NCBI GenBank assembly: GCA_963836355.1
Contig: CAWIJO010000009.1
Coordinates: 62,001-126,000, forward strand
DNA: 64,000 nt
Direction of reading: 5' to 3'
DNA from: Palsa-506 sp963836355
Lineage (GTDB): Bacteria; Actinomycetota; Actinomycetes; Streptosporangiales; Streptosporangiaceae
Within the stretch, counting starts at the first letter, position 1, and every line of letters begins with the position of its first letter. Below are positions 40,642-50,020 of the stretch, piece by piece. The position numbers and the translations under genes were made by a program. The notes under the pieces were generated by a model. That model saw nothing but the letters and a program-made list of their open reading frames with translations, had not been told where the DNA came from and did not search any database.

Positions 40642-41505
40642 ATGCGCAGCAGAAATATCGGGCCAGTAGCCGTCAGCGCCATCGGCCTTGGCGGCATGCC
40701 GATGTCCATCGAGGGCAGGCCGGACGAGGCCCGCTCGATCCGGGCCATCCACGCGGCGCTGGACGCTGGCGTCACGCTGATCGACACCGCCGACGCCTAC
40801 CACCTGCACGCGGGCGAGATCGGGCACAACGAGCGGCTGATCGCGAAGGCACTGGCCAGCTACCCAGGCGACGCCAGTGACGTGCTGGTCGCGACCAAGG
40901 GCGGGCACCTGCGCCCCGGCGACGGCTCGTGGACGGTGGACGGCTCCCCCGCGCACTTGCACGAGGCCGTACAGGCATCCCTGAAGACGCTTGGGGTGGA
41001 CGCCATCGGGCTGTACCAGTTCCACCGCCCCGACCCGAAGGTGCCGTACGCGGAATCCGTCGGCGCACTGAAGGAAATGCTGGCCGCCGGCAAGATCCGG
41101 CTGGCCGGCATCTCCAACGCCAGCATCGAGCAGATCGACACCGCGCGCGACGTGCTCGGCGAGGGCAATCTGGCCAGCGTGCAGAACCAGTTCTCGGCTG
41201 CGTTCCGGTCCAGCGAGGCCGAATTGCGGCACTGCGCGGACCTGGGTATCGCCTTCCTGCCCTGGAGCCCGCTCGGCGGCATCGGCCAGGCGGGCAGGCT
41301 CGGCACACGGCACACCGCGTTCGCCGACGTGGCGAGCGCGCATGGCGTGTCGCCGCAGCAGGTCGCGCTGGCCTGGATGCTGGCCAAGGCGCCAGTCGTG
41401 ATACCGATCCCGGGCGCGACCAGGCCGGAATCGGTCATCGACTCGGCGCAGGCAGCCGAGCTGGTGCTGACCACCGCCGAACTGGCCCAGCTCGACCAGT
41501 CCTGA
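40642..41505 (+). CDS. Aldo/keto reductase
   Basis: A 287-residue NADPH-dependent aldo/keto reductase. The TIM-barrel family pattern is complete: GLGGMPMSIEG, LIDTADAYHLHAGEIGHNERLI with the catalytic aspartate and tyrosine, the lysine in VATKGGHLRPGD, the histidine in GLYQFHRPDP, and cofactor residues in IPGATRPESVIDSAQAAEL. It stands alone and is followed by a strong hairpin terminator. The usual targets are aldehydes, ketones and sugars; no specific substrate is indicated. An upstream AT-rich stretch near 40500-40560 may be the promoter. Confidence 0.88.
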   Translation: MRSRNIGPVAVSAIGLGGMPMSIEGRPDEARSIRAIHAALDAGVTLIDTADAYHLHAGEIGHNERLIAKALASYPGDASDVLVATKGGHLRPGDGSWTVDGSPAHLHEAVQASLKTLGVDAIGLYQFHRPDPKVPYAESVGALKEMLAAGKIRLAGISNASIEQIDTARDVLGEGNLASVQNQFSAAFRSSEAELRHCADLGIAFLPWSPLGGIGQAGRLGTRHTAFADVASAHGVSPQQVALAWMLAKAPVVIPIPGATRPESVIDSAQAAELVLTTAELAQLDQS

Positions 41506-41516
41506 CTAATCGCGCG

Positions 41517-41554
41517 AAATGGCCCGCTGCCACCCGGCAGCGGGCCATTTTATT
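41517..41554 (+). terminator. Rho-independent terminator after the aldo/keto reductase
   Basis: A perfect 14-bp stem, AAATGGCCCGCTGC paired with GCAGCGGGCCATTT, around a 6-base loop (CACCCG), followed by TTATTA. It begins 12 bases after the stop codon. Confidence 0.92.
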
Positions 41555-41861
41555 ATGGGCAGATCAGCTTAAACCAGAAATAACGGTCTACATTAGACTA
41601 TATCGACAAAACTACTGCGGCCGGCCGCTTCCAATCGATATTGTGCAGAGCCTCGTATCGGAGTTGATGCGGCCAGACGTGTGCAACGGGGAAATCCGCC
41701 CATTCAGGCACCCGCAAATAACAGGTCATCCTTGGCCACCCGGAATGCCGCAGCCAGCGAAACCGATCTGCCAGCGGCCGCCTCATCGCGACCCTGGCGC
41801 GCAGGCACAGCGGATCACCCGCCTGGCGCGGGTGAGTCACGACGACAGGGGGCCATCGGCA
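41555..41861. other. AT-richer intergenic region
   Basis: No credible gene is present on either strand. The segment after the terminator (about 41560-41640) is notably AT-rich for this genome and contains ATTAGACTATATCG-type sequence that could hold the promoter of the next gene. The rest resembles neutral spacer. Confidence 0.45.
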
Positions 41862-42581
41862 ATGGGCAGGAATAAGAACGACGGCCAAGACGGTAAGGAA
41901 GGCCAGACAAGCAGGTTCGGCGACTGGCTGAAATCATTCAGCGGGATCATGTCATCGCTCGCCGCGCTGGTCACGGCCCTGGCGACCATCTTTGCGGCAT
42001 ACCAGACTACGCGGGTGCACGCGCAGAGCAAGACCATCGCCCAGCAACAGCAGCAGTTGCACAATCTCAAGGCAAGCCCGGCTCCCACGGTTACCGTCAC
42101 CGCACCGGGCTCGGACCAGGGCTCGCCGGGCGGGACGACCGGTGGCGCCACACAGGCCCAGAACGGCTACCTGTCCGCATTGCAGCCGACGGTGAGCTTT
42201 GGCGAGCCCAATCCCGGGCCACAGACGATGTCGTCCAAGGCATATCCGAACAGTGTGACCTTCAGCTGCGATGGCACTGTCAACGGAGACCGGCCTGACG
42301 TGGCCTATGACATCGCCGGCAGTCACACCTTCACTGCGGTAGTAGGCATACCAGACAACACCCAGAACGTAACCGGCGTGGCTGAAACCGTCACCATCGC
42401 CAATCAAAGTGGCAGGCAACTCGCCAGGCCGTTCGTCGTCGCGCTCGGCAATCCGGCCAGGGTACAGCTGAATGTCAGCAACGTGACGCAGCTAGAGGTC
42501 ACCTGTACCGGCGTCGATGAGAACACGCACCAGCCGGCCAACGGCAATCCGCTGACCCTGGGCAACGCCGGAATCTCCTGA
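41862..42581 (+). CDS. Membrane-anchored NPCBM-like domain protein
   Basis: A 239-residue protein. After a short hydrophilic N-terminus (MGRNKNDGQDGKEGQTSRFG) there is one transmembrane helix (SFSGIMSSLAALVTALATIFAAYQ, about residues 26-48). A coiled-coil-like segment (AQSKTIAQQQQQLHNL) and a low-complexity linker follow. The extracellular C-terminal domain (about 105-225) has YLSALQPTVSFG, VTFSCDGTVN, VAYDIAGSHTFTAVVGIPDN and LEVTCTGVD, resembling the NPCBM/NEW2 carbohydrate-binding module. Such proteins probably bind cell-wall or other glycans. The composition is less GC-biased than its neighbours. No partner gene is visible. Confidence 0.68.
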   Translation: MGRNKNDGQDGKEGQTSRFGDWLKSFSGIMSSLAALVTALATIFAAYQTTRVHAQSKTIAQQQQQLHNLKASPAPTVTVTAPGSDQGSPGGTTGGATQAQNGYLSALQPTVSFGEPNPGPQTMSSKAYPNSVTFSCDGTVNGDRPDVAYDIAGSHTFTAVVGIPDNTQNVTGVAETVTIANQSGRQLARPFVVALGNPARVQLNVSNVTQLEVTCTGVDENTHQPANGNPLTLGNAGIS

Positions 42582-42598
42582 CCGGGCACGGGCCTGCC

Positions 42599-42656
42599 GG
42601 GCGCTGGCCGGCCGGTTACCGGGCGCTGGCCGGCCGGTTACCGGGCGCTGGCCGGC
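42599..42656. repeat. 22-bp minisatellite
   Basis: Two exact copies of a 22-bp unit starting GGGCGCTGGCCGGCCGG and ending TTACC, plus fourteen bases of a third, just after the NPCBM-like gene. It is non-coding. Confidence 0.9.
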
Positions 42657-42716
42657 GCCGAGTCCCGGGCCCGGGCAGCGGGCCCGGCAGCAATCGCCTC
42701 GTCGCCGCCTTCCCTG

Positions 42717-43415
42717 ATGCCGTACTACGCGTACAGCCGGCATAGCGGCCGCGGCGCCGGGCAGACGGCGCGGCGGCTGCTCGTCGAGCACGGCGCCGAG
42801 GCCGTATCGCTGCGGGCCATCGCCAGGGAAATGAGCATGACGGCGCCCGCGCTCTACCGCTACTTCGGCAGTCACGGAGAGCTGATCAGGTACGTGGTCG
42901 CTGATATCTTCACCGAGCTGACCGATGATCTCCGCACCGTGATCGCAGCCGCCAGCGGCGACGGCCTGACCGCGCAGATCATCGCCGCCTGCTGGGAGTT
43001 CCGCCGCTGGTCGCTCGGCAACAAGCGGCAATTCGGCCTGCTGTTCGGCACCCCGCTGCCGAGGGTGAAGGTGGAGCTGGACGAGATCACCGCGGAATGC
43101 GGCAGGGAGTTCGGCAACACGTTCTTCGGGCTGATCCTCAAGCTCTGGCAAACCAGCCCGTTCCCGGTGCCGGCCGACGCGGATATCGGGGCCGGCCTGC
43201 GTGCTCAGCTTGAGCAGTACCGGGACGCACTCGGCCCGATCGGCGCCGGCCTGCCGCTGGTCTTCCTGCGCTGCTGGACGCGCCTGTACGGGACCCTGAG
43301 CCTGGAGGTGCTCGGCCACCTCGGCTTCGCGCTCGACGACGCGGAGCCCATGTTCGATCTGATGCTCATCGATACGGCACCGCTGATCGGGATGCAGTCC
43401 CCTCCGCCGCGCTAA
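42717..43415 (+). CDS. TetR-family transcriptional regulator
   Basis: A 232-residue TetR regulator. The N-terminal HTH spans ARRLLVEHGAEAVSLRAIAREMSMTAPALYRYFGSHGELIRYVVADIF. The C-terminal ligand domain contains FRRWSLGNKRQFGLLFGTPLP and ends with a helix carrying EPMFDLMLIDTA, typical of the WHG/TetR_C_13 group. The N-terminus before the HTH (PYYAYSRHSGRG) is unusual and follows a minisatellite, so the original start may have been replaced. It probably controls an unlinked gene or itself; the NYN gene downstream starts 35 bp later and may be co-transcribed. Confidence 0.85.
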   Translation: MPYYAYSRHSGRGAGQTARRLLVEHGAEAVSLRAIAREMSMTAPALYRYFGSHGELIRYVVADIFTELTDDLRTVIAAASGDGLTAQIIAACWEFRRWSLGNKRQFGLLFGTPLPRVKVELDEITAECGREFGNTFFGLILKLWQTSPFPVPADADIGAGLRAQLEQYRDALGPIGAGLPLVFLRCWTRLYGTLSLEVLGHLGFALDDAEPMFDLMLIDTAPLIGMQSPPPR

Positions 43416-43450
43416 CCTCATGGCTACCAGAGCGGAACGGAGTGCACCTG

Positions 43451-44242
43451 ATGTCGACGGGAATGGCTGATCCGGCCGCGGGCGACCTGGTCGCGGTCTT
43501 CATCGACCTGGAGAATCTGGCACTCGGCGCCGGGGAGAATCTGCCCGGGCAGGCGGACCCGATCCCCTACAAGGCGCTCGAGCTGCTCTGCCGGGACTAC
43601 GGGAACGCCTCGATCCGGCGGGCCTACGCGGACTGGTCCAGGCCCGAGTTCGCCAAGCACCAGCACAACCTGGCGCAGAACGGGATCACCCTGATCCAGG
43701 TCACCAGGTTCGGCATGCAGCAGAAGAACGCCGCTGACATCCTGATGGCGGTCGACGCCATGGAGGTGCTGATCACGCACCCGGACGTCGGCACTTTCAT
43801 GCTGGTGGCCGGCGACGGCGACTATTCGCCGCTGGTGCAGCGGCTGCGCGAGTTCGGCAAGCGGGTAGTGGGCGTCGGCACCAAGGCGTCGGCCAGCGCC
43901 CGGCTGATCGCGGTCTGCTCCGAGTACAAGTACTGGGGCACCATCGTCGCCGCGGTCAACCCGGCTGTGCGGGACGAGGTCGGCGCGAAGTTCGACATCG
44001 CCGACGTGGAGCGGCTGGTGGTCGAGGCAATGGAGGAGTCGCCCGACGCGGCCGCCACCGGGTCATGGCTGAAGAGCAAGATGCTGGCTCTGGACCCGTC
44101 CTTCGACGAGCGTAACTACGGGTCCAAGAGTTTCCGGGTGCTGCTGTCGCGGCTGCCCGGCCTGGTCGAGGTCAAGAAGGACCGCTCGTCCCCGGACATG
44201 CGGGTCACCCTGATTGCCCGCCGCCCAGGCAAGAAGGCCTGA
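43451..44242 (+). CDS. NYN-domain ribonuclease-like protein with C-terminal LOTUS/OST-HTH
   Basis: A 263-residue protein. The N-terminal NYN (PIN-like) domain has the acidic triad in VAVFIDLENLAL, QKNAADILMAVDAMEVL and MLVAGDGDYSPLVQRLREFGKRVVGVG. The C-terminal part (about 190-255) matches an OST-HTH/LOTUS fold: AATGSWLKSKMLALDPSFDERNYGSKSFRVLLSRLPGLVEV. This LabA-like arrangement is common in bacteria, and the proteins are expected to cut or bind RNA. The ATG at 43451 begins the frame. It is convergent with the methylmalonyl-CoA decarboxylase gene. Confidence 0.86.
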   Translation: MSTGMADPAAGDLVAVFIDLENLALGAGENLPGQADPIPYKALELLCRDYGNASIRRAYADWSRPEFAKHQHNLAQNGITLIQVTRFGMQQKNAADILMAVDAMEVLITHPDVGTFMLVAGDGDYSPLVQRLREFGKRVVGVGTKASASARLIAVCSEYKYWGTIVAAVNPAVRDEVGAKFDIADVERLVVEAMEESPDAAATGSWLKSKMLALDPSFDERNYGSKSFRVLLSRLPGLVEVKKDRSSPDMRVTLIARRPGKKA

Positions 44243-44260
44243 CCGGTCCCTGGGCGGGCG

Positions 44261-45532
44261 TCAGGTGCCGCGGAAGATGGGCGGGCGCTTCTCGGCGAAG
44301 GCATTTAGCCCCTCGAGGTAGTCGCTGCTGTCGTAAGCCTCTCGCCGCAGACCCTGCACGCGTTCGTGCACCTGCGCCGCGATGGGCTGGTAATCCGTCA
44401 GCACCCGGAGCTGTTCCTTGATTACCGCGATGGCCAGCGGCGATTTCGACGCCATGGTGGCGGCCAGCTCGAAGGTGAACTCTTCCAGCTCGGCGGACCC
44501 AACCAGGTGGTTGACCACCAGCCAGTCCTTGGCCTGCTGGGCGTGCACGGGCGCGGCGGTGAAGAACATCTCCTTGATGAGATTGACGGGCAGCCGCCCG
44601 AGGAAGTGCAGCAGCCCGGTGGTGTTGTACGGCAGCCCCAGGTTGGCGGGAGTGATGGCGAACGTCGCCGTCTCGTCGGCGACGACCAGGTCGCAGCTGA
44701 GCACCAGATCGAACGCTCCGCCCCATACCGAGCCGTGCACCATGGCGACCACCGGGAACGGGAAGATACGGATGGCGCGAAGCAGCTGCTCGAGCGGATC
44801 GTTGTAGCCGAGCGGGTCGCGCCGGCCACGGGGAAGCTCGTCGATGTCATGGCCGGCCGACCAGACGCGCAGTCCCGCCGCAGCGCGGAGCACGACCACG
44901 CGCACGCCGTCGGCCCGCAGGCTCCCCAGCGCACTCATGATGCCGTTGGACGTCTGGGCGCTGAGGGCGTTGCGGGTGCGATGGTTATCCAGGGCGATCA
45001 CGCCAACTCGGCCGATTACATCCGTCCGCACGGCGCCGTCCGCGATGGCAGCAGCCGCCGCCGGGCCGCCCGCCTCGCCGCCGCCCCGCGGCGCCGAACG
45101 CCCGGCTGGCGGCCCGGCCTTGGCACTGACCAGGGCGACGTAGCTGCGGGCCACCGCGTCCCTGCTCGCCCCGACGATGGTGTTAGCCAGCGCTAGCGCA
45201 TCGATCCGCTGATCGGCGGCGAGTGCGCTGGCCAGGTGGCGCCAGAGCGCCGCTTCGAGGACGTTGAATATGCTCTGCATCTCGGCAATGTCGAGGCCGG
45301 CTGCGAAGCAGTCAGCCGCAATCTGCCGGGACGACGCGATGATCGGCTCGGCGTGGCCCACCTGCATGCCCTGGACCACCAGATCGAACAGATCCCGCAG
45401 GTAGCGACGCCGCTCCTGGGAGCCGAATGCATGCTCGCGTTTCTCCAGGAGCCGATCGAGCGCGGCGGCAGCTTCGTCGACGACAAGATTTCCGGCACTG
45501 GCAAGGATTGCTGACGTCTGCACGACCGGCAC
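44261..45532 (-). CDS. scpB: Methylmalonyl-CoA decarboxylase with an extra helical N-terminal domain
   Basis: A 423-residue protein whose C-terminal 260 residues closely match ScpB/YgfG: GVIALDNHRTRNALS, VWSAGHDIDELPRGRRDPLGYNDPLEQLLRAIR, VVAMVHGSVWGGAFDLVLSCDLVVADETATFAITPANLGLPYN, and SKSPLAIAVIKEQLRVL. This enzyme converts methylmalonyl-CoA to propionyl-CoA. The first 160 or so residues are an added all-helical domain, including HAEPIIASSRQIAADCFAAGLDIAEMQSIFNVLEAALWRHL, which resembles N-terminal sensor domains of RsbR-type co-antagonists more than any crotonase. A low-complexity linker (GRSAPRGGGEAGGPAAAAA) joins them. It is divergent from glgP. The fusion suggests partner-binding regulation. 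Confidence 0.83.
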   Translation of the reverse strand: MPVVQTSAILASAGNLVVDEAAAALDRLLEKREHAFGSQERRRYLRDLFDLVVQGMQVGHAEPIIASSRQIAADCFAAGLDIAEMQSIFNVLEAALWRHLASALAADQRIDALALANTIVGASRDAVARSYVALVSAKAGPPAGRSAPRGGGEAGGPAAAAAIADGAVRTDVIGRVGVIALDNHRTRNALSAQTSNGIMSALGSLRADGVRVVVLRAAAGLRVWSAGHDIDELPRGRRDPLGYNDPLEQLLRAIRIFPFPVVAMVHGSVWGGAFDLVLSCDLVVADETATFAITPANLGLPYNTTGLLHFLGRLPVNLIKEMFFTAAPVHAQQAKDWLVVNHLVGSAELEEFTFELAATMASKSPLAIAVIKEQLRVLTDYQPIAAQVHERVQGLRREAYDSSDYLEGLNAFAEKRPPIFRGT

Positions 45533-45654
45533 CTCCGTTTTTCCTGGCCGTCTCCTCTGGTGTGCCCGCGAGGCGCCCGCGGCATTCGGTGCGATCGGCC
45601 GTCCCGATTGTGCCGCACGGTGTCTTCATCGGCGCAAAAGGCTAGATTCGCATC

Positions 45655-48177
45655 ATGACGCCTGGAGAATCGAGTTCGCCGGGTCGGCGGGTAGGTAAGA
45701 CGCTGACCGATTTCGAGCGGGATCTTGCCGACAATCTGACTTACGAGCGGGGGACGACGTTCGAGTCGGCGAGCTTGCAGGATGCTTACTGGACGCTGGC
45801 GGTGACTGTCCGTGATCGCCTGGCTGACCGCCGGGCCAGGACGGCCAGGGCGAACTATGCGGCCAATCCGAAGTTCGTGTACTACCTGTCGGCGGAGTAC
45901 ATGCTGGGGCGCCAGCTGAACCAGAACGCGATGTACACCGGCACCGCCGGGTTCGCCCGGCTGGCACTCGCCGGGCTCGGCGTGACGGTCGGGAACGCCG
46001 AGGCCCTGGACGTGGAGCCGGGACTGGGCAACGGAGGACTGGGCCGGCTGGCCGCCTGCCTGCTCGACTCGCTGGCCACCCTGGACATGCCGGCCGTGGG
46101 CTACGGCATCCGGTACGAGTTCGGGATCTTCAAGCAGGCCTTCGAGCATGGCTTCCAGGTCGAGCGCCCGGACGACTGGGCCTTCTACGGCAATCCGTGG
46201 GAGTTCCCCGCCCCGGATGACCGCCAGGTCGTCGGGTTCTACGGCCACACCGAGGCCGTGGACGATGATCAAGGCGGGCTGCGGGCCCGCTGGATTCCGG
46301 GCGAGACAGTGGGCGGCGAGCCCAGTCACATGCTGGTCCCCGGCTACGGCACCGAGACGGTCAACATCTTGCGGCTGTGGCAGGCCCGGGCCGGCCAGGA
46401 GTCCTTCGACCTAGGCCTGTTCAACGCCGGCCGTTACGCCGAGGCCGTCGAGGCGACGATGCGCTCGGAGCACCTCACCAAGGTGCTGTACCCCAGTGAC
46501 AGCACGCCTTCCGGCCGGGAACTGCGGCTCAAGCAGCAGTACTTCCTGGTGTCCTGCTCGCTGCGGGACATCATCCGCCGGTTCCGGTTCCGCAACAAAG
46601 ACTGGGCAGCCTTCCCGGACAAGGTCGTCATCCAGCTGAACGACACCCACCCGGTGCTGGCCATCCCGGAGCTGATGCGGCTGCTCGTCGACGAGAACGG
46701 GATCAGCTGGGAGCAGGCCTGGTCGATCACCCGCCGCGTGTTCGCCTACACCTGCCACACCCTGCTGCCCGAGGCCCTGGAAACCTGGCCGGTCGATATG
46801 TTCGAAAGGCTGCTGCCGCGCCACATGGAGATCATCTACGCCATCAACCGGTTCTTCCTGGACGAGGTGCACGCCCGCTACCCGGGCGACGACGCGCGCA
46901 TCGCCCGGATGTCGCTGGTGCAGGAGACCCCCGAGCGCCGGGTGCGGATGGCCAACCTGGCCGTCGTCGGCAGCTTCGCCGTGAACGGCGTGGCCGAGCT
47001 GCAGTCCCGGCTGCTGGCCCAGACGACGCTGCGGGACTTCGCGGAACTGTGGCAGGCCAAGTTCTTGAACCAGACCAACGGCGTCAGCCCGCGCCGGTTC
47101 CTCGCCCTCGCCAACCCGCGGCTATCCGCCCTGATCACCGCCCGGCTGGGCGACCAGCGATGGCTGACCGACCTGGACCGGCTGGGCGAGCTGGAGGCCT
47201 TCGCCGACGATGCCGGGTTCTGTGCGCAGTGGCGCGAGGTCAAGCGGCTGAACAAGCTCGACCTGGCCGCACACGCCCGCGCCGCGACCGGCATCACCAT
47301 CGACCCCGGCTCGCTGTACGACGTCATGATCAAGCGGCTGCACGAGTACAAGCGCCAGGTCCTCAAACTGCTGCACGTGATCACCTTGTACAACCGGATC
47401 AAAGCGGACCCAGCCGCCGTCGTTGCGCCGTGCACAGTCATCTTCGCCGCCAAGGCCGCGCCGGGCTACCATCAGGCCAAGCTCATCATCAAGCTGATCA
47501 ACTCGGTCGCAGCCGTGGTCAACGCCGATCGCGATGTCTCCGGCCGGATCAAGATCGTCTTCCTTCCCGACTACAACGTCTCGGTCAGCGAGATCGTGGT
47601 GGCCGCCGGCAATATCTCGGAGCAGATCTCACTGGCGGGCAAGGAGGCATCCGGCACCGGCAACATGAAACTAGCCCTCAACGGCGCCGTCACCGTCGGC
47701 ACCCTGGACGGCGCCAACATCGAGATCCGCGACCGGGTCGGGGCCGACAACTTCTTCCTCTTCGGCCTGACCGCCGACGAAGCCACCGCCACTAGGCAAC
47801 GCGGTTACGACCCGCACGCCCACTACCGCGACGATGCCGAGCTCACGGCGGCGATTGACCTCATCGCCTCAGGGGCGCTATCCGACGGGGACCGCGAGAT
47901 CTTCGAACCCGTCATCGCCTCGCTGCTGCACTGGGACGAGTACATGGTTCTCGCCGACTACCGCCCCTACATCGACTGCCACGACCATGCTGCCGGACCG
48001 GCCTGGGCCGATCAGGACCACTGGACCCGGATGTCCATCCTGAACACCGCCCGCTCCGGCTATTTCTCCTCGGACCGCACCATCCGCAGCTACGGCCATG
48101 ACATCTGGCATGTCCAGCCCGTCCCGGTATCCCCCGACCAGAGTGCCGGCCCCGAGGTTCCCGGCCCGGATTCCTGA
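45655..48177 (+). CDS. glgP: Glycogen/maltodextrin phosphorylase
   Basis: An 840-residue phosphorylase that releases glucose-1-phosphate from alpha-1,4-glucans. Family blocks include NPKFVYYLSAEYMLGRQLNQN, GLGNGGLGRLAACLLDSLATL, DTHPVLAIPELMRLLVDE, QTNGVSPRRFLALANP, FAAKAAPGYHQAKLIIKLIN and the pyridoxal-phosphate lysine in EASGTGNMKLALNGAVTVGTLDGANIEI (about residue 670). The length is normal for the alpha-glucan phosphorylase GlgP/MalP type. ATG 45655 begins the frame with no better alternative. No glg neighbours are present; it is a single gene between scpB and lpd. Confidence 0.95.
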   Translation: MTPGESSSPGRRVGKTLTDFERDLADNLTYERGTTFESASLQDAYWTLAVTVRDRLADRRARTARANYAANPKFVYYLSAEYMLGRQLNQNAMYTGTAGFARLALAGLGVTVGNAEALDVEPGLGNGGLGRLAACLLDSLATLDMPAVGYGIRYEFGIFKQAFEHGFQVERPDDWAFYGNPWEFPAPDDRQVVGFYGHTEAVDDDQGGLRARWIPGETVGGEPSHMLVPGYGTETVNILRLWQARAGQESFDLGLFNAGRYAEAVEATMRSEHLTKVLYPSDSTPSGRELRLKQQYFLVSCSLRDIIRRFRFRNKDWAAFPDKVVIQLNDTHPVLAIPELMRLLVDENGISWEQAWSITRRVFAYTCHTLLPEALETWPVDMFERLLPRHMEIIYAINRFFLDEVHARYPGDDARIARMSLVQETPERRVRMANLAVVGSFAVNGVAELQSRLLAQTTLRDFAELWQAKFLNQTNGVSPRRFLALANPRLSALITARLGDQRWLTDLDRLGELEAFADDAGFCAQWREVKRLNKLDLAAHARAATGITIDPGSLYDVMIKRLHEYKRQVLKLLHVITLYNRIKADPAAVVAPCTVIFAAKAAPGYHQAKLIIKLINSVAAVVNADRDVSGRIKIVFLPDYNVSVSEIVVAAGNISEQISLAGKEASGTGNMKLALNGAVTVGTLDGANIEIRDRVGADNFFLFGLTADEATATRQRGYDPHAHYRDDAELTAAIDLIASGALSDGDREIFEPVIASLLHWDEYMVLADYRPYIDCHDHAAGPAWADQDHWTRMSILNTARSGYFSSDRTIRSYGHDIWHVQPVPVSPDQSAGPEVPGPDS

Positions 48178-48198
48178 CCGCCGGCCCCGGGCAATCTG

Positions 48199-49977
48199 CT
48201 ATCGCCGCCTGGGCAGGTACAAGTCGGTGATCGTGCCCTCGAACGCCTCCGCCGCCATGGCGATGGTCTCCGACAGCGTCGGGTGCGGGTGAACCGTCAG
48301 GCCGATGTCGGCTCCGTCGGCGCCCATCTCGATGGCCAGCGCCGCCTCGGCGATGAGGTCACCCGCGTTGGGCCCGACGATGCCGCAGCCGATGACGCGG
48401 CCGGCCACATCGTCGAACAGCAGTTTCGTCATTCCGTCGGCGCGGCCGAGGGAGAGCGAGCGGCCGCAGGCTGCCCAGGGAAAGACGCCCTTGCCGTACT
48501 TCAGGCCGGTCGTCTTTGCCTCGTTCTCGGTCATCCCGACCCAGGCCACCTCGGGGTCTGTGTAGGCGACCGACGGGATGACCCGCGCGTCGAAGAAGCT
48601 GCTGCGGCCGGCCGTCACTTCCGCGGCGACCTTCCCCTCGTGCATGGCCTTGTGCGCCAGCATCGGCTGCCCCACCACGTCGCCGATCGCGAAAATGTGT
48701 GCCGCGCTGGTCCGCAGCTGCTTGTCGACCGGGATGAAGCCGCGGTCGTCGACCGTGACGCCGGCCTTCTCGGCGCCGATCAGCTTGCCGTTGGGGCTGC
48801 GGCCCACCGCTACCAGGATCTTGTCAAAGGTATCGGTCGCCGGCGCCTTGGCGCCGGCGAAGGACACCACCAGGCCCTCCGGCCGGGCCTCGACGTTCGT
48901 CACCTTCGTCTGCACGTAAACGTTCTCGTACTGCCTGGTGACCCGCTTGGCGAGTGGAGTGACCAGATCCTTGTCCGCGCCGGGGATGAGCTGGTCCATC
49001 AGCTCGACGACGGTGACCTGCGCGCCGAGTTCGTGGTAGACCGTGGCCATCTCCAGCCCGATGATCCCGCCGCCAAGCACGAGCAGCCGCCGCGGCACCT
49101 CATCGAGCTGCAGCGCGCCGGTCGAGTCAACTACCCGCTGGTCACCGGCCGGGATGAACGGGAGCGTCAGCGGCTCTGAGCCGGCCGCGATGATCGCCTG
49201 CTCGAAGCCGACGGTCGTCGTCCCGCCCTCGGCGAGCTCAATCCGCAGCTGGTACGGCGAGGTGAACCGGCCGTCGCCGCGGATCGTGGTGACCTTGCGC
49301 TGCCTGGCCAGCCCGGCAAGTCCGCCGGTCAGCCGTTCGACCACGCCGTCCTTCCACGCCCGCAGCTTGCCGAGGTCGATCGCCGGAGCGCTGAACACGA
49401 CGCCGTGCTCGCTCATCTCCTTGGTCTCGGCGATGACCTTGGCGGCGTGCAGCAGCGCCTTGGACGGGATGCAACCGACATTGAGGCAGACGCCGCCGAG
49501 GGCTGGCCAGCGGTCGACCAGCACGACCTTCTTGCCGAGGTCGGCGGCCCGGAACGCGGCCGAGTAGCCGCCCGGCCCGGCACCCAGCACGAGCACCTCC
49601 GCCGTGACCTCACCTTGTGCCGCCGCGGCAGCTGTCACCGCCTGCGCGGGCCCGCGCGCACTGCCCGGCGCGGGCGCAGCCTCCGCACTTCGGGGGATGG
49701 CACCCTCATCGGGCTGCGCCGGGGCCGGGTTTTCCGGCTCGGCCGCCTCGCCGGTGCGCAGGTCGACGATGAGGTGGCCGGCCGAGACGCGGTCGCCGAC
49801 CGCGACCCGGACCCCGGCGATGGTTCCGGCCGCCGGTGCCGGGATGTCCATCGTCGCCTTGTCCGACTCGAGCGTGACGAGCGGATCCTCAGCTGCCACG
49901 ATGTCGCCGGCGGCCACATGCACCTCGATCACGGGCACGTCCCGGAAATCGCCGATGTCCGGGATCAGAATGTCCAC
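48199..49977 (-). CDS. lpdA: Dihydrolipoyl dehydrogenase (E3) with N-terminal lipoyl domain
   Basis: A 592-residue enzyme, longer than plain E3 (about 470) because it carries a lipoyl domain at the start: ILIPDIGDFRDVPVIEVHVAAGD and VTLESDKATMDIP with the lipoyl lysine. After an alanine/proline linker comes the flavoprotein: VLVLGAGPGGYSAAFRAADLG, the redox disulfide in GGVCLNVGCIPSKALLH, GGGIIGLEMATVYHELG, and the C-terminal histidine motif GLTVHPHPTLSETIAMAAE. It reoxidises dihydrolipoyl groups of the E2 protein. GTG 49977 has a GGAG site. It is the last gene of aceE-aceF-lpdA. Confidence 0.93.
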   Translation of the reverse strand: MDILIPDIGDFRDVPVIEVHVAAGDIVAAEDPLVTLESDKATMDIPAPAAGTIAGVRVAVGDRVSAGHLIVDLRTGEAAEPENPAPAQPDEGAIPRSAEAAPAPGSARGPAQAVTAAAAAQGEVTAEVLVLGAGPGGYSAAFRAADLGKKVVLVDRWPALGGVCLNVGCIPSKALLHAAKVIAETKEMSEHGVVFSAPAIDLGKLRAWKDGVVERLTGGLAGLARQRKVTTIRGDGRFTSPYQLRIELAEGGTTTVGFEQAIIAAGSEPLTLPFIPAGDQRVVDSTGALQLDEVPRRLLVLGGGIIGLEMATVYHELGAQVTVVELMDQLIPGADKDLVTPLAKRVTRQYENVYVQTKVTNVEARPEGLVVSFAGAKAPATDTFDKILVAVGRSPNGKLIGAEKAGVTVDDRGFIPVDKQLRTSAAHIFAIGDVVGQPMLAHKAMHEGKVAAEVTAGRSSFFDARVIPSVAYTDPEVAWVGMTENEAKTTGLKYGKGVFPWAACGRSLSLGRADGMTKLLFDDVAGRVIGCGIVGPNAGDLIAEAALAIEMGADGADIGLTVHPHPTLSETIAMAAEAFEGTITDLYLPRRR

Positions 49978-50020
49978 GTCAGGCTCCAGGGGTCGAAGGC
50001 GGCTGTTGAGCCGGTCGCGG

